From an uncultured Mycoplasmatota bacterium (GTDB taxonomy: Bacteria > Bacillota_I > Bacilli_A > RF39 > UBA660): DNA of 53,327 bases. The notes below the pieces were generated by a model that was not told where the DNA came from, did not search any database, and saw nothing but the letters and a program-made list of their open reading frames with translations. This document shows positions 25,181 through 32,893 of the stretch, piece by piece. Position numbers and translations under genes: made by a program. Position 1 is the first letter of the stretch. Every line of letters begins with the position of its first letter. The stretch spans positions 1 to 53,327 of the forward strand of contig CANSFI010000010.1 of NCBI GenBank assembly GCA_947646095.1, in the 5' to 3' direction.

Positions 25181-26254
25181 ATGAGTAAGAAAGCATTTAC
25201 TTTAATAGAACTCTTAGGAGTAATAATAATATTAGGAATAATAGGAGTAATAACAGTACCAATCGTATTAAATATAATAGAAAGAGTAAATAAAGAATCG
25301 TTTAAAGATTCAGCATATAACCTAATAAAAGCAGGTACCTTATATTATAATGAACAAGATATGTTAGGAAATAGTTTAGAAGAACAAGAATTTATATTAC
25401 CCAATAAAGAATTAAAGGTAAAAGGAACTATACCTAAAGGATATATGTTAATAAATGAAGAAGGAGATATAGGAATAGCTATATATAATAATAAATATTG
25501 TATTAAAAAAGGTTATACTGATTCAGATATAGAAATAGATGAAAATATAAAAAATTGTAAATTAAATGAAATACAAAAACTAAAATATAAAAATAAAATA
25601 ATGAAATCAAATGATGAATGTATAATGGGAGAATCAATTTGTTCAAATGGTACAAAAATAAATGTTCAAGTAAATGATAAAGAAGATTATAATTTTTATG
25701 TAATCAAAGATGATGGTAAAGAAGTAACATTAATAATGAATAAAAACTTAGGTAATAGAGTAGCATGGATTTCTAAAGAAGATTATATAGCTGCAGGAGG
25801 AATAGAAAGTGATTATGGAAGTAATGGAAATAATAATAAAGGGCCATTAACAGCTTTAAAACAATTAGAAAATTTAACAAAAAATTGGACTAACTTAAAA
25901 TCATATGATTATATATTAGAGGATGATCGACCATCAAAATGGATAGAATTAGGTGGACCATCAGAAATAATGTATCAGAGGGTAAAAAGGATGAATATAA
26001 AAGCAAGGTTGCTAATGTTAACAGATATAGAAAATATTGTTGATTGGGAAACATTAAAAATTCCAACATATTTATATGAAAATTTAAGCCAAGATAATAT
26101 ATCTGATATTCATCAAAGTTATTGGTTATCTACTGCCTATTATTTTGGTCATAGTTTAATTGTTAGTTCTAAAGGTAACGTTTTTGATAATTATGTACAT
26201 TATGGAGCTAGTGTTGGTGTCCGCCCAGTTATAAAAATATCAAAAACAATATAA
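25181..26254 (+). CDS. Type IV prepilin-like protein with large C-terminal domain
   Basis: The 357-residue protein starts MSKKAFTLIELLGVIIILGI, a class III signal peptide with the prepilin peptidase site before Phe and Glu at +5, followed by the hydrophobic helix. After about 30-130 (pilin-like region with several Cys) comes a globular region ending YWLSTAYYFG and VGVRPVIKI, resembling the DUF6273 or lectin-like tail seen in gut Bacillota surface proteins. ATG 25181 is chosen because GGTGAG precedes it and the prepilin signal begins there. No prepilin peptidase, ATPase or inner-membrane pilus protein is in the window. It may be a minor pseudopilin or a stand-alone adhesin; the C-terminal match is tentative. 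Confidence 0.75.
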   Translation: MSKKAFTLIELLGVIIILGIIGVITVPIVLNIIERVNKESFKDSAYNLIKAGTLYYNEQDMLGNSLEEQEFILPNKELKVKGTIPKGYMLINEEGDIGIAIYNNKYCIKKGYTDSDIEIDENIKNCKLNEIQKLKYKNKIMKSNDECIMGESICSNGTKINVQVNDKEDYNFYVIKDDGKEVTLIMNKNLGNRVAWISKEDYIAAGGIESDYGSNGNNNKGPLTALKQLENLTKNWTNLKSYDYILEDDRPSKWIELGGPSEIMYQRVKRMNIKARLLMLTDIENIVDWETLKIPTYLYENLSQDNISDIHQSYWLSTAYYFGHSLIVSSKGNVFDNYVHYGASVGVRPVIKISKTI

Positions 26255-26268
26255 AAATAATTAGAATA

Positions 26269-26308
26269 AAAAAGTCTTCTATAAATAAAATTTTATAGGA
26301 GGCTTTTT
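26269..26308 (+). promoter_or_regulatory. 17-bp hairpin burying the mntP ribosome-binding site
   Basis: AAAAAGTCTTCTATAAA (26269-26285) pairs over 17 bp, with two G-U pairs, with 26292-26308, which contains AGGAGG (26297-26302) and ends one base before the mntP start. The 3' arm ends in five T, so the hairpin may terminate the upstream gene and also block initiation of mntP. No known metal riboswitch aptamer (yybP-ykoY) was recognised. Confidence 0.7.
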
Positions 26309-26845
26309 ATGGAACTTTTAATACTATTTACGATAGCAGTTAGTCTTAGTATGGATGCTTTTTCACTTTCTTTAGCATATGGGACTTTAAATTTAGAAAA
26401 AAAAGATATAAATAATTTATCATTAATAGTAGGTATATATCATTTTTTTATGCCACTTTTAGGTATGTTTATAGGAAATATAGTTTTAAAATTTATACCT
26501 ATTAAACCAGATGTAGTGGTTTTTATAGTTTTATTATTTATTGGGATTCAAATGGTTTTTGAAAGTTTTAAAAAAGAAGAAAAGATAGAACCAATGTCAA
26601 AAATAGAATTACTTTTATTTGGTTTAGCCGTTAGCATTGATAGTTTTTCAGTAGGAATAGGATTAAATACAATTACAAAAAATTACTTATTATCTTCAAC
26701 TCTATTTTCTATTTCAGCTTTTCTATTTACTTATTTAGGTCTCATTTTGGGTAAAAAAATAAGCGAAATAATAGGAAGAGTAGCTACTACTATAGGAGGA
26801 TTAGCCTTAATTATAATAGCATTTATCTATTTATTTAAAATGTAA
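26309..26845 (+). CDS. mntP: Manganese efflux pump MntP
   Basis: The 178-residue integral membrane protein has six predicted transmembrane segments in two repeats (LLILFTIAVSLSMDAFSLSL and LLLFGLAVSIDSFSVGIGL), each with the conserved Asp that binds manganese. This is the MntP (formerly YebN, DUF204) family, which exports Mn(II). Length is typical (about 180-190). The start ATG follows AGGAGG with six bases between. That site lies inside a long hairpin directly upstream, so translation is likely conditional. Neighbours (prepilin-like gene and fba) give no functional hint. Confidence 0.9.
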   Translation: MELLILFTIAVSLSMDAFSLSLAYGTLNLEKKDINNLSLIVGIYHFFMPLLGMFIGNIVLKFIPIKPDVVVFIVLLFIGIQMVFESFKKEEKIEPMSKIELLLFGLAVSIDSFSVGIGLNTITKNYLLSSTLFSISAFLFTYLGLILGKKISEIIGRVATTIGGLALIIIAFIYLFKM

Positions 26846-26956
26846 CAAATCTTTTTAAATACTAAATATTTTTAAATTAAGTAAAGTTATGTATAATATT
26901 TTTAAGGAATAATTGCCTTTTATAAAAAAAAACTATATAATTAAATTGGTGATAAT

Positions 26957-27808
26957 ATGTTAGTTAATATGAAAGAAATGTTAGAAAAGGCAAAACAAAA
27001 TAAATATGCAGTCCCACATTTTAATATTAACAATTTAGAATGGACAAGATTTATTTTAGAAGAGTGTGAAATTTTGAAAAGTCCTGTTATTTTAGGAGTA
27101 AGTGAAGGTGCTATTAAATATATGGGTGGTTATAAGGTAGTAGCTGACATAACAAAAAATTTAATAAATTCTTTGGAAATAACTATTCCAGTTTCATTAC
27201 ATCTAGACCATGGAAGTGATTTTGCTAATTGTAAAAAAGCAATTGATTCAGGTTTTACTTCAGTTATGATTGATGCTTCAAAATATAATCTAGAAGAAAA
27301 TATAAATAAAACAAAAGAAGTAGTAGAATATGCTAAAAAATTCAACGTAACTGTAGAAGCAGAAATTGGACATATAGGTGGTAGTGAAGATAATGTAAAT
27401 AGTGGTATTTTATATGCTGATGTTGATGAATGTATTAAGTTAGTAAATAATACAAATATTGATTTTTTAGCTCCAGCTTTGGGAAGTGTTCATGGACTTT
27501 ATAAAGGTGAGCCAAATTTAGACTTTAATCGTATGGAAGAAATAAGTAAAAAAGTTAATTTACCATTAGTTTTACATGGAGGAACAGGAATACCAGATTT
27601 TCAAATAAAAAAAGCTATTGCTTGTGGAACATCTAAAATAAATGTTAATACAGAATTACAAATTGCTTGGACAAAAGGAGTAAGGATTTTTTTAGATAAT
27701 GATACAAGTACCTATGATCCAAGAAAAATAATAAAAAGTGGTGAGGATAGTATGAAACAAGCAATTAAAGATAAAGTAGAATTATTTGGTAGTAAAAATA
27801 GGGCTTAA
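26957..27808 (+). CDS. fba: Class II fructose-bisphosphate aldolase
   Basis: This zinc aldolase splits fructose 1,6-bisphosphate in glycolysis. The 283-residue product shows YAVPHFNINNLEW at the N-terminus, the SLHLDHGSDF motif with catalytic Asp84 and zinc His85, AEIGHIGG, LGSVHGLYKG and LVLHGGTGIPD with further zinc His. Length matches B. subtilis FbaA (285). Substrate specificity toward tagatose bisphosphate cannot be excluded from sequence reading. TTGGTGAT precedes the start. It is next to murA, as in several Bacillota where fbaA and murAB are linked. Confidence 0.93.
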   Translation: MLVNMKEMLEKAKQNKYAVPHFNINNLEWTRFILEECEILKSPVILGVSEGAIKYMGGYKVVADITKNLINSLEITIPVSLHLDHGSDFANCKKAIDSGFTSVMIDASKYNLEENINKTKEVVEYAKKFNVTVEAEIGHIGGSEDNVNSGILYADVDECIKLVNNTNIDFLAPALGSVHGLYKGEPNLDFNRMEEISKKVNLPLVLHGGTGIPDFQIKKAIACGTSKINVNTELQIAWTKGVRIFLDNDTSTYDPRKIIKSGEDSMKQAIKDKVELFGSKNRA

Positions 27809-27861
27809 AACACCAAATTTTATAAATTACATATTAATATAGTAGTTGTGGAGGTTTTGTT

Positions 27862-29115
27862 ATGTTGCAAATGAAAATAGAAGGAAATCGTATATTAGAG
27901 GGTATAGTTAAAGTTGGTGGAGCTAAAAATAGCGCAGTAGCATTAGTTCCAGCTTCTATTCTTTCAGATGGTGTTATAACTATTGATAATATACCTAATA
28001 TATCTGATATAGATGCCTTAAATGAAATATTAGAATTCTTAGGAGCTAAGGTAGAAAAAAAAGAAGGAACAATGACAATAGATTCTAGTACTATCACTAA
28101 CAAAGAAATACCAGAAAAAATATCTAAAAAACTTAGGGCTTCATATTACTTTATGTCAGCTTTACTTGGAAAATATAAACATGTAGAAATGTATTTCCCA
28201 GGAGGTTGTTCAATAGGAGCTAGACCTATAGATCAAACCTTAAAAGGTTTTAAAACTTTAGGAGCAAAAGTAAAAGAAGAAGGAAATAAATTTATAATAG
28301 ATGCAGAAGAATTAATTGGTGGGCATGTATATTTAGATATGCCAAGTGTCGGAGCAACTATTAATACTATTTTAGTAGCAGTAAAAGCTAAAGGTGAAAC
28401 AATTATAGAAAATGCTGCAAAAGAACCAGAAATAGTTAATATTACAACCTTTTTAAATAATATGGGAGCTAAAATAACAGGAGCAGGAACTAGTGAAATT
28501 AGAATTAAAGGTGTAGAAAAATTAGGTAAATGTTTTACTGAAGTAATTCCTGATCGTATTGAAGCCGGAACATATATTCTAGCTGGTGCTCTTATGGGAA
28601 ATAAATTAAGAATAGAAAATATTATACCTGATCATGTAGAAACATTAACTTTAAAATTAAAAGAAATGGGAGTTCCAATGGAAATTGGCGATGATTATAT
28701 TATTGTTTCTAAAACAGATAATTTAAAACCAATTAGAGTTAGAACTTTGGGTTATCCAGGTTTTCCTACAGATTTACAACAACCATTAACAACATTACTC
28801 ACATTAGGTAATGGAGTATCAGAACTAGAAGAAACTATATATGAAAATAGATTTCAAAATGTTGAATATTTAAATAAAATGGGTGCTAACATAATAATAG
28901 ATGGAAGAAAAATTAAAATAATAGGTCCTACAGTTTTCCATAGTGAAACAGTTAAAGCTACAGACTTAAGAGCAGGTGCTTGTTTAATATTAGCCGCTTT
29001 AAAATCAGATAGAATAACAACTATTACAGAAATAGAACATGTTTTAAGAGGTTATGAAAATATTGTAGAAAAACTTAGTAATATAGGTGCTAAAATAAGT
29101 ATAGAAGAAATATAA
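27862..29115 (+). CDS. murA: UDP-GlcNAc 1-carboxyvinyltransferase MurA
   Basis: MurA performs the first committed step of peptidoglycan synthesis, moving enolpyruvate from PEP to UDP-GlcNAc; it is the fosfomycin target. The 417-residue product contains the substrate-binding Lys22-Asn23 (VGGAKNSAVALVPAS) and the PGGCSIGARP loop with the reactive Cys116, so a fosfomycin-sensitive Cys form is predicted. Length is standard. GGAGG precedes the ATG at 7 bp; a second ATG three codons in is less well spaced. In B. subtilis murAA lies before spoIID; here ten genes further on the spoIID cluster occurs. Confidence 0.96.
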   Translation: MLQMKIEGNRILEGIVKVGGAKNSAVALVPASILSDGVITIDNIPNISDIDALNEILEFLGAKVEKKEGTMTIDSSTITNKEIPEKISKKLRASYYFMSALLGKYKHVEMYFPGGCSIGARPIDQTLKGFKTLGAKVKEEGNKFIIDAEELIGGHVYLDMPSVGATINTILVAVKAKGETIIENAAKEPEIVNITTFLNNMGAKITGAGTSEIRIKGVEKLGKCFTEVIPDRIEAGTYILAGALMGNKLRIENIIPDHVETLTLKLKEMGVPMEIGDDYIIVSKTDNLKPIRVRTLGYPGFPTDLQQPLTTLLTLGNGVSELEETIYENRFQNVEYLNKMGANIIIDGRKIKIIGPTVFHSETVKATDLRAGACLILAALKSDRITTITEIEHVLRGYENIVEKLSNIGAKISIEEI

Positions 29116-29118
29116 TTT

Positions 29119-29142
29119 AGTAGAGAAAACTCTACTTTTTTT
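29119..29142 (+). terminator. Intrinsic terminator after murA
   Basis: AGTAGAG (29119-29125) and CTCTACT (29130-29136) form a perfect stem with a 4-A loop and a run of eight T. Confidence 0.88.
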
Positions 29143-29153
29143 AGGAGGAAAAT

Positions 29154-29870
29154 ATGAAAAAAATATTAGTTATAGCTTTAATTATATTATCAGTATTCTT
29201 TATATATTTAAATACAATTGATAAAAAAGTATATTACTTAGTTTTAGGAGACTCTATAGCAGCTGGTGTAAATTCTAGTGGTAGTGAAGATTATGGATAT
29301 GGCGATTATATAAAAAAATATCTAGAAAATAGAGATTTACTTGAAACATATATTGATCAGTTTGCTATAAGTGGTTATAGATCAATTGATTTAAAAAGGG
29401 ATATAGAGGATAATAAAAAAATAACAATCAATGATAAAAATATAACCTTAAAAAATGCTTTAATAAAAGCTGATTTAGTAACACTATCAATAGGTGCTAA
29501 TGATTTCTTTTATTATATAAATGCTGATGAAAGTGATGTCTATGATCATATTATCAATGTTATAAATGATGTTGAAAATTTATTTAAATTAGTTAGACAA
29601 TATTGTAAAGAGGATATAGTAGTAGTTGGTTATTATACACCATTTAAAGAACATGAAAATATAGAAAAAATGGATGAAATAATAAAATTTGCTAATAAAA
29701 AATTAGAAGAATTGTGTAAGGAATATAAAATGTACTATGTAGATATATTTGATCTCTTTAAAAATAATGATTATTTACCTAATCCAAAAGATATACATCC
29801 ATCTATAGAAGGATATGAGGCAATATCTGAAGAAATAATTAAGGTGATTGATAAAACTTTATTTAAGTGA
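29154..29870 (+). CDS. Membrane-anchored SGNH/GDSL esterase-like hydrolase
   Basis: The 238-residue protein has an N-terminal signal anchor (about 2-20) followed by an SGNH hydrolase domain. Block I LGDSIAAG holds the nucleophile Ser34, ISGYRSIDL gives the block II Gly, SIGANDFF is the GxND block III, and DIHPSIEGY contains the Asp-x-x-His of the catalytic dyad. These enzymes deacylate lipids, glycans or peptidoglycan. The substrate is unknown; the outer-surface location next to cell-wall enzymes suggests an envelope role. AGGAGG precedes the start. The stop codon TGA is part of the next promoter. Confidence 0.88.
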   Translation: MKKILVIALIILSVFFIYLNTIDKKVYYLVLGDSIAAGVNSSGSEDYGYGDYIKKYLENRDLLETYIDQFAISGYRSIDLKRDIEDNKKITINDKNITLKNALIKADLVTLSIGANDFFYYINADESDVYDHIINVINDVENLFKLVRQYCKEDIVVVGYYTPFKEHENIEKMDEIIKFANKKLEELCKEYKMYYVDIFDLFKNNDYLPNPKDIHPSIEGYEAISEEIIKVIDKTLFK

Positions 29871-29876
29871 TATACT
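29848..29876 (+). promoter_or_regulatory. Promoter of the VanY-type carboxypeptidase gene
   Basis: TTGATA (29848-29853), 17 bp, TATACT (29871-29876), with TGA before the -10 as an extended element; that TGA is also the stop codon of the preceding gene. Confidence 0.75.
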
Positions 29877-29897
29877 AAAAGTAGTATGAGGTAAGAT

Positions 29898-31013
29898 ATG
29901 AAAAAAAATAAAGTAGTAATAGCATTAATAATTATATTAATAGTTCTAGCATTTATCATAATAGTATATTTGAATAGTAAAAAAATAAAAAGTAAAGATA
30001 TTGAATTAAATGTTATTCTTTCTGATAATTTAAAATTAGAAATAAATACGGAAATTAAAATCTTAAATCTTATTAAAAAAATAAAAAATGGTAAGATTTT
30101 AATAAAAAATGTAAATACTGATACATCTAAATTAGGAAAGAAAAAAATAATTGTTCCTATTCTTTATGGAACAATTATATATAATTATGATTTTAATATA
30201 GAAATAGTTGATACTATTCCTCCAGTAATCGAATCCCAAAAAGAAATAAATATAAATATTGGAAATAATATAGATATAACAAAAAGTATTAAAGTTACAG
30301 ATAATTCAAAAGAAAATATTAAAGTTGAAATAGAAGGAAACTATGATACTAATAAACAAGGAAATTATAATTTAGTTTTGCTTGCTACTGATTTATCTGG
30401 AAATAAAACAAAGAAAGATTTAGTTTTAAAAGTTAATAGTGACCCTAATAATAGAGTAATCACTACTTCTAAAGGATATACTTTAAAAGTAGTTAATGGA
30501 GTTACTTATATAAATGGGATATTAATAGCTAATAAAAGCTATAAATTACCTAGTACATATGGTAGTGGTATTACTAATGATACTATTAATTCTTATAATA
30601 GTATGAAAGCAGCTGCTACAACAGATGGAATAAATATATATATAATTAGTGGATATCGTTCTTATTATGATCAACAGTATCTTTATAATAATTATGTGAG
30701 TAGAGATGGTAAAATAGCAGCTGATAGATATTCAGCAAGACCTGGACATTCTGAACATCAGACAGGTTTAGCCTTTGACCTTAATAGTGTTGATTTTTCA
30801 TTTGAAAATACTATAGAAGCTAAATGGATAAATAATAATTGTTATAAATATGGATTTATTTTAAGATATCCTAAAGGAAAAGAAAGTATTACTGGTTATA
30901 TGTATGAACCATGGCATTTAAGATATGTTGGTGTAGATTTAGCTAAAAAATTATATAATAATGGCAATTGGATAACATTAGAAGAATACTTTGGAATAGA
31001 TAGTAAATATTAA
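29898..31013 (+). CDS. D-alanyl-D-alanine carboxypeptidase, VanY/M15 family
   Basis: The 371-residue protein has an N-terminal membrane anchor (about 7-25), an Ig-like DUF5011 region (IPPVIESQKEININIGN, near 110-190) and a C-terminal M15B peptidase. SEHQTGLAFDLN supplies the zinc His and Asp, EPWHLRYVG the catalytic Glu and third ligand, and SGYRSYYDQQ is also typical. It should trim the terminal D-Ala from peptidoglycan precursors. A glycopeptide resistance role is not implied; such housekeeping enzymes are common. Gene context is with other envelope enzymes. Confidence 0.92.
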   Translation: MKKNKVVIALIIILIVLAFIIIVYLNSKKIKSKDIELNVILSDNLKLEINTEIKILNLIKKIKNGKILIKNVNTDTSKLGKKKIIVPILYGTIIYNYDFNIEIVDTIPPVIESQKEININIGNNIDITKSIKVTDNSKENIKVEIEGNYDTNKQGNYNLVLLATDLSGNKTKKDLVLKVNSDPNNRVITTSKGYTLKVVNGVTYINGILIANKSYKLPSTYGSGITNDTINSYNSMKAAATTDGINIYIISGYRSYYDQQYLYNNYVSRDGKIAADRYSARPGHSEHQTGLAFDLNSVDFSFENTIEAKWINNNCYKYGFILRYPKGKESITGYMYEPWHLRYVGVDLAKKLYNNGNWITLEEYFGIDSKY

Positions 31014-31014
31014 G

Positions 31015-31043
31015 TTTACAAAATTATTTATTTATATTATACT
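31015..31043 (+). promoter_or_regulatory. Promoter of the BI-1 family gene
   Basis: TTTACA (31015-31020), 17-bp spacer, TATACT (31038-31043). Both boxes are close to consensus. Confidence 0.65.
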
Positions 31044-31073
31044 TAATATATAAATAAAATGGAAGGTGATTAG

Positions 31074-31715
31074 ATGGAAGAAAAAAAATTATTCTCAGGT
31101 GTATTTACTTGGATGTTTGTAGGATTGTTGATTACTTTTTTTACAGGGTTTTATGTATCTAATAATATCAATATGATATATAATGTTTTTAATAATATGT
31201 GGCTAATAATTGTAATTGAATTTGCCTTAGTACTAGTGTTATCATTTTTTTCACATAAAATGAATTATTTAACAAGTATAATTTTATTTATGCTTTATGC
31301 ATTAGTTACAGGATTAACTTTTTCATCGATATTTATTGTATATCAAATGAGTTCAATTATTAGTATATTTTTAGTATCAGCACTTATATTTGGATTATTT
31401 GCTTTTCTAGGTTATAAAACTAATATAAATTTAGCAAAATATTCTACTATTATGTATATGATATTATTAGGTGGTATTATTGTTACAATAATAAATTTAT
31501 TCTTAGGAAATGCTATGGTAGATATAATTATATCTTGGATTATTTTGATTGTTTTCTTTGGTATAACAGCATATGATATTCAAAAAATAAAGACAGTTGC
31601 GTATCAAATAGAAGATCCTAAAAAAGTAACAATAATTTGTGCATTAGATTTATATTTAGATTATATTAATATTTTCCTTAAATTAATTAGTTTATTTGGA
31701 AAAAGTAGAGATTAG
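31074..31715 (+). CDS. Bax inhibitor-1/YccA family membrane protein
   Basis: The 213-residue integral membrane protein has seven hydrophobic segments and the family ending CALDLYLDYINIFLKLISLFG, where bacterial BI-1 proteins have GALxLYLDFINLFLxLLxL with the pore-related Asp residues. YAYDIQKIK-like GITAYDIQKIK before the last helix is also typical. The structurally studied relative, B. subtilis YetJ, is a pH-sensitive calcium leak channel; that role is possible here but not shown. AAGGTGAT precedes the ATG. Confidence 0.88.
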   Translation: MEEKKLFSGVFTWMFVGLLITFFTGFYVSNNINMIYNVFNNMWLIIVIEFALVLVLSFFSHKMNYLTSIILFMLYALVTGLTFSSIFIVYQMSSIISIFLVSALIFGLFAFLGYKTNINLAKYSTIMYMILLGGIIVTIINLFLGNAMVDIIISWIILIVFFGITAYDIQKIKTVAYQIEDPKKVTIICALDLYLDYINIFLKLISLFGKSRD

Positions 31716-31717
31716 TA

Positions 31718-31746
31718 TTGCACAACTATAAAAAAGTTGTTATAAT
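31718..31746 (+). promoter_or_regulatory. Promoter of rpmE with a palindrome in the spacer
   Basis: TTGCAC (31718-31723), 17 bp, TATAAT (31741-31746). ACAACT (31722-31727) and AGTTGT (31735-31740) form an inverted repeat across the spacer, which could be a repressor operator or part of a terminator of the preceding gene. Confidence 0.7.
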
Positions 31747-31765
31747 AAAAAAGCATTAAATTACT

Positions 31766-31783
31766 ATGACTATTATTAGTCAT
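31766..31783 (+). promoter_or_regulatory. Leader hairpin upstream of rpmE
   Basis: ATGACT (31766-31771) pairs with AGTCAT (31778-31783) with a 6-nt loop in the 5' leader, 11 bp before the Shine-Dalgarno. It may be an autoregulatory L31-binding leader; L31 leader RNAs are known in Bacillota, but I cannot match this one to a described class. Confidence 0.4.
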
Positions 31784-31801
31784 GGCGGAAGGAGAGTTAA
31801 A

Positions 31802-32011
31802 ATGAAAAAAGGAATTCATCCTGATTACGTTGAAACAAAAGTTACATGTGCATGCGGAAATACTTTTACAGTTAAATCAACAAAACCAGATTTACATGTA
31901 GAAGTATGTGATAAATGTCATCCTTTCTATAATGGAACTAATGAACAAGTAAGTAAAAGAGGACGTGTAGAAAAATTCAATCGTAAATATGGTTTTACAT
32001 CAGAAAAATAA
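31802..32011 (+). CDS. rpmE: Ribosomal protein bL31, zinc-binding form
   Basis: bL31 bridges the two ribosomal subunits. The 69-residue product starts MKKGIHPDY and carries the four zinc Cys of the C+ type (Cys16, 18, 36, 39), followed by [20 protein letters not shown], which is diagnostic. ATG 31802 after AAGGAG is the only sensible start; upstream in-frame codons lie in the leader hairpin. Zinc-binding L31 is often swapped for a zinc-free paralogue under Zur control in other Bacillota; no second copy is seen here. A terminator follows the stop directly. Confidence 0.97.
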   Translation: MKKGIHPDYVETKVTCACGNTFTVKSTKPDLHVEVCDKCHPFYNGTNEQVSKRGRVEKFNRKYGFTSEK

Positions 32012-32034
32012 AACAGTTTATCTGTTTTTTTTGT
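32011..32034 (+). terminator. Intrinsic terminator after rpmE
   Basis: AAACAG (32011-32016) pairs with CTGTTT (32022-32027), with a long T run. It starts on the last base of the rpmE stop codon. Confidence 0.85.
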
Positions 32035-32066
32035 TTTTTATGTAGTATAATAATATTGGTGGTAAA

Positions 32067-32504
32067 ATGAAAATAGGAATAGCATCAGATCATCATGGTA
32101 TAAAAGCAAAAGCAAAAATAAAAAAGTATTTAGAACATTTAGGACATGATGTAATAGATTATGGAAGCAATAATTTAGATAGTGTTGATTATCCAATCTA
32201 TGCTTTTAAGGTAGGAGAATCTTTAAAAAAAGAAGAAATACAAATAGGAATTTTAATTTGTGGTACAGGAATAGGAATGTCCATTACAGTTAATAAAGTA
32301 AAAGGTGTAAGATGTGCATTAGTTCATAACATAAAAGAAGCAAAATTATCTCGTCTTCATAATAATGCTAATTGTATAGCTTTTTCTTCTAATTTAAATA
32401 TGTTTAGGATAAAAGATATTTTAGATGTATTTATAAAAACTAAATTTTCAGAAGAAGAAAGACATACACGTCGTATTGAAATGATTGATAATTATGACAA
32501 TTAA
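32067..32504 (+). CDS. rpiB: Ribose-5-phosphate isomerase B
   Basis: RpiB interconverts ribose 5-phosphate and ribulose 5-phosphate in the pentose phosphate pathway. The 145-residue product has the RpiB/LacA fold: IGIASDHHGIKAKAKI, DYGSNNLDSVDYP, the ILICGTGIGMSI loop with the catalytic Cys, and ALVHNIKEAKLSRLHNNANC. Cys in the loop argues for RpiB rather than the galactose isomerases LacAB. TTGGTGGT precedes the start. A TATAAT at 32046-32051 lies only 16 bp before the ATG. The end overlaps the next gene by 11 bp. Confidence 0.94.
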   Translation: MKIGIASDHHGIKAKAKIKKYLEHLGHDVIDYGSNNLDSVDYPIYAFKVGESLKKEEIQIGILICGTGIGMSITVNKVKGVRCALVHNIKEAKLSRLHNNANCIAFSSNLNMFRIKDILDVFIKTKFSEEERHTRRIEMIDNYDN

Positions 32505-32694
32505 AGCAGTTTTATATTTATTTTCTATTCCTTTGGTTCTTTATAGCATGGATGGTATTAATATAAACTTTATATTTAAAAAAAATAGAATTTGGCAAGC
32601 TAGAATATTTTATTTAATTATTTGTTTAGTACTATCATATTTATTAGTTAATTTTATATACGATTTTGGGTTAAACAATCAAATTGTAGGGTAG
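32494..32694 (+). CDS. DUF1146 (YwzB-like) small membrane protein
   Basis: The 66-residue protein has two hydrophobic helices (about 3-17 and 39-58) joined by the FIFKKNRIWQAR loop, the DUF1146 pattern of B. subtilis YwzB. In B. subtilis ywzB lies close to murAA and spoIID, and here the gene is also just before spoIID, which supports the assignment. Function is unknown in the family. ATG 32494 lies within the end of rpiB; there is no obvious Shine-Dalgarno, so coupling to rpiB translation is likely. Confidence 0.72.
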   Translation: MTIKAVLYLFSIPLVLYSMDGININFIFKKNRIWQARIFYLIICLVLSYLLVNFIYDFGLNNQIVG

Positions 32695-32797
32695 AATTAA
32701 AAAGTTGCATAAATACTAGTTTTTTTAATATTAAATTAATATATGGTAATAAAAGAATATTTATATAAAAATTTAAGTATGTTAAAAAAACTATATA

Positions 32798-32823
32798 ATT
32801 CAGTTCTATAACTGGATTTTTTT
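32798..32823 (+). terminator. Intrinsic terminator before spoIID
   Basis: ATTCAGTT (32798-32805) pairs over 8 bp, with one G-U, with AACTGGAT (32810-32817), and seven T follow. The preceding 100 bp are AT-rich noncoding sequence. Confidence 0.8.
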
Positions 32824-32893
32824 GACAATTTTTTTCAATATTAAAGATTATAATTATAAAAAAAGTGAATAATATTAAGAAGAAGGTGATATT

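Noticed and set aside
26892-26941. Two TATAAT boxes upstream of fba
   Set aside because: The first has no -35; the second (with TTGCCT at 26913) would start transcription inside the Shine-Dalgarno. No choice could be supported.
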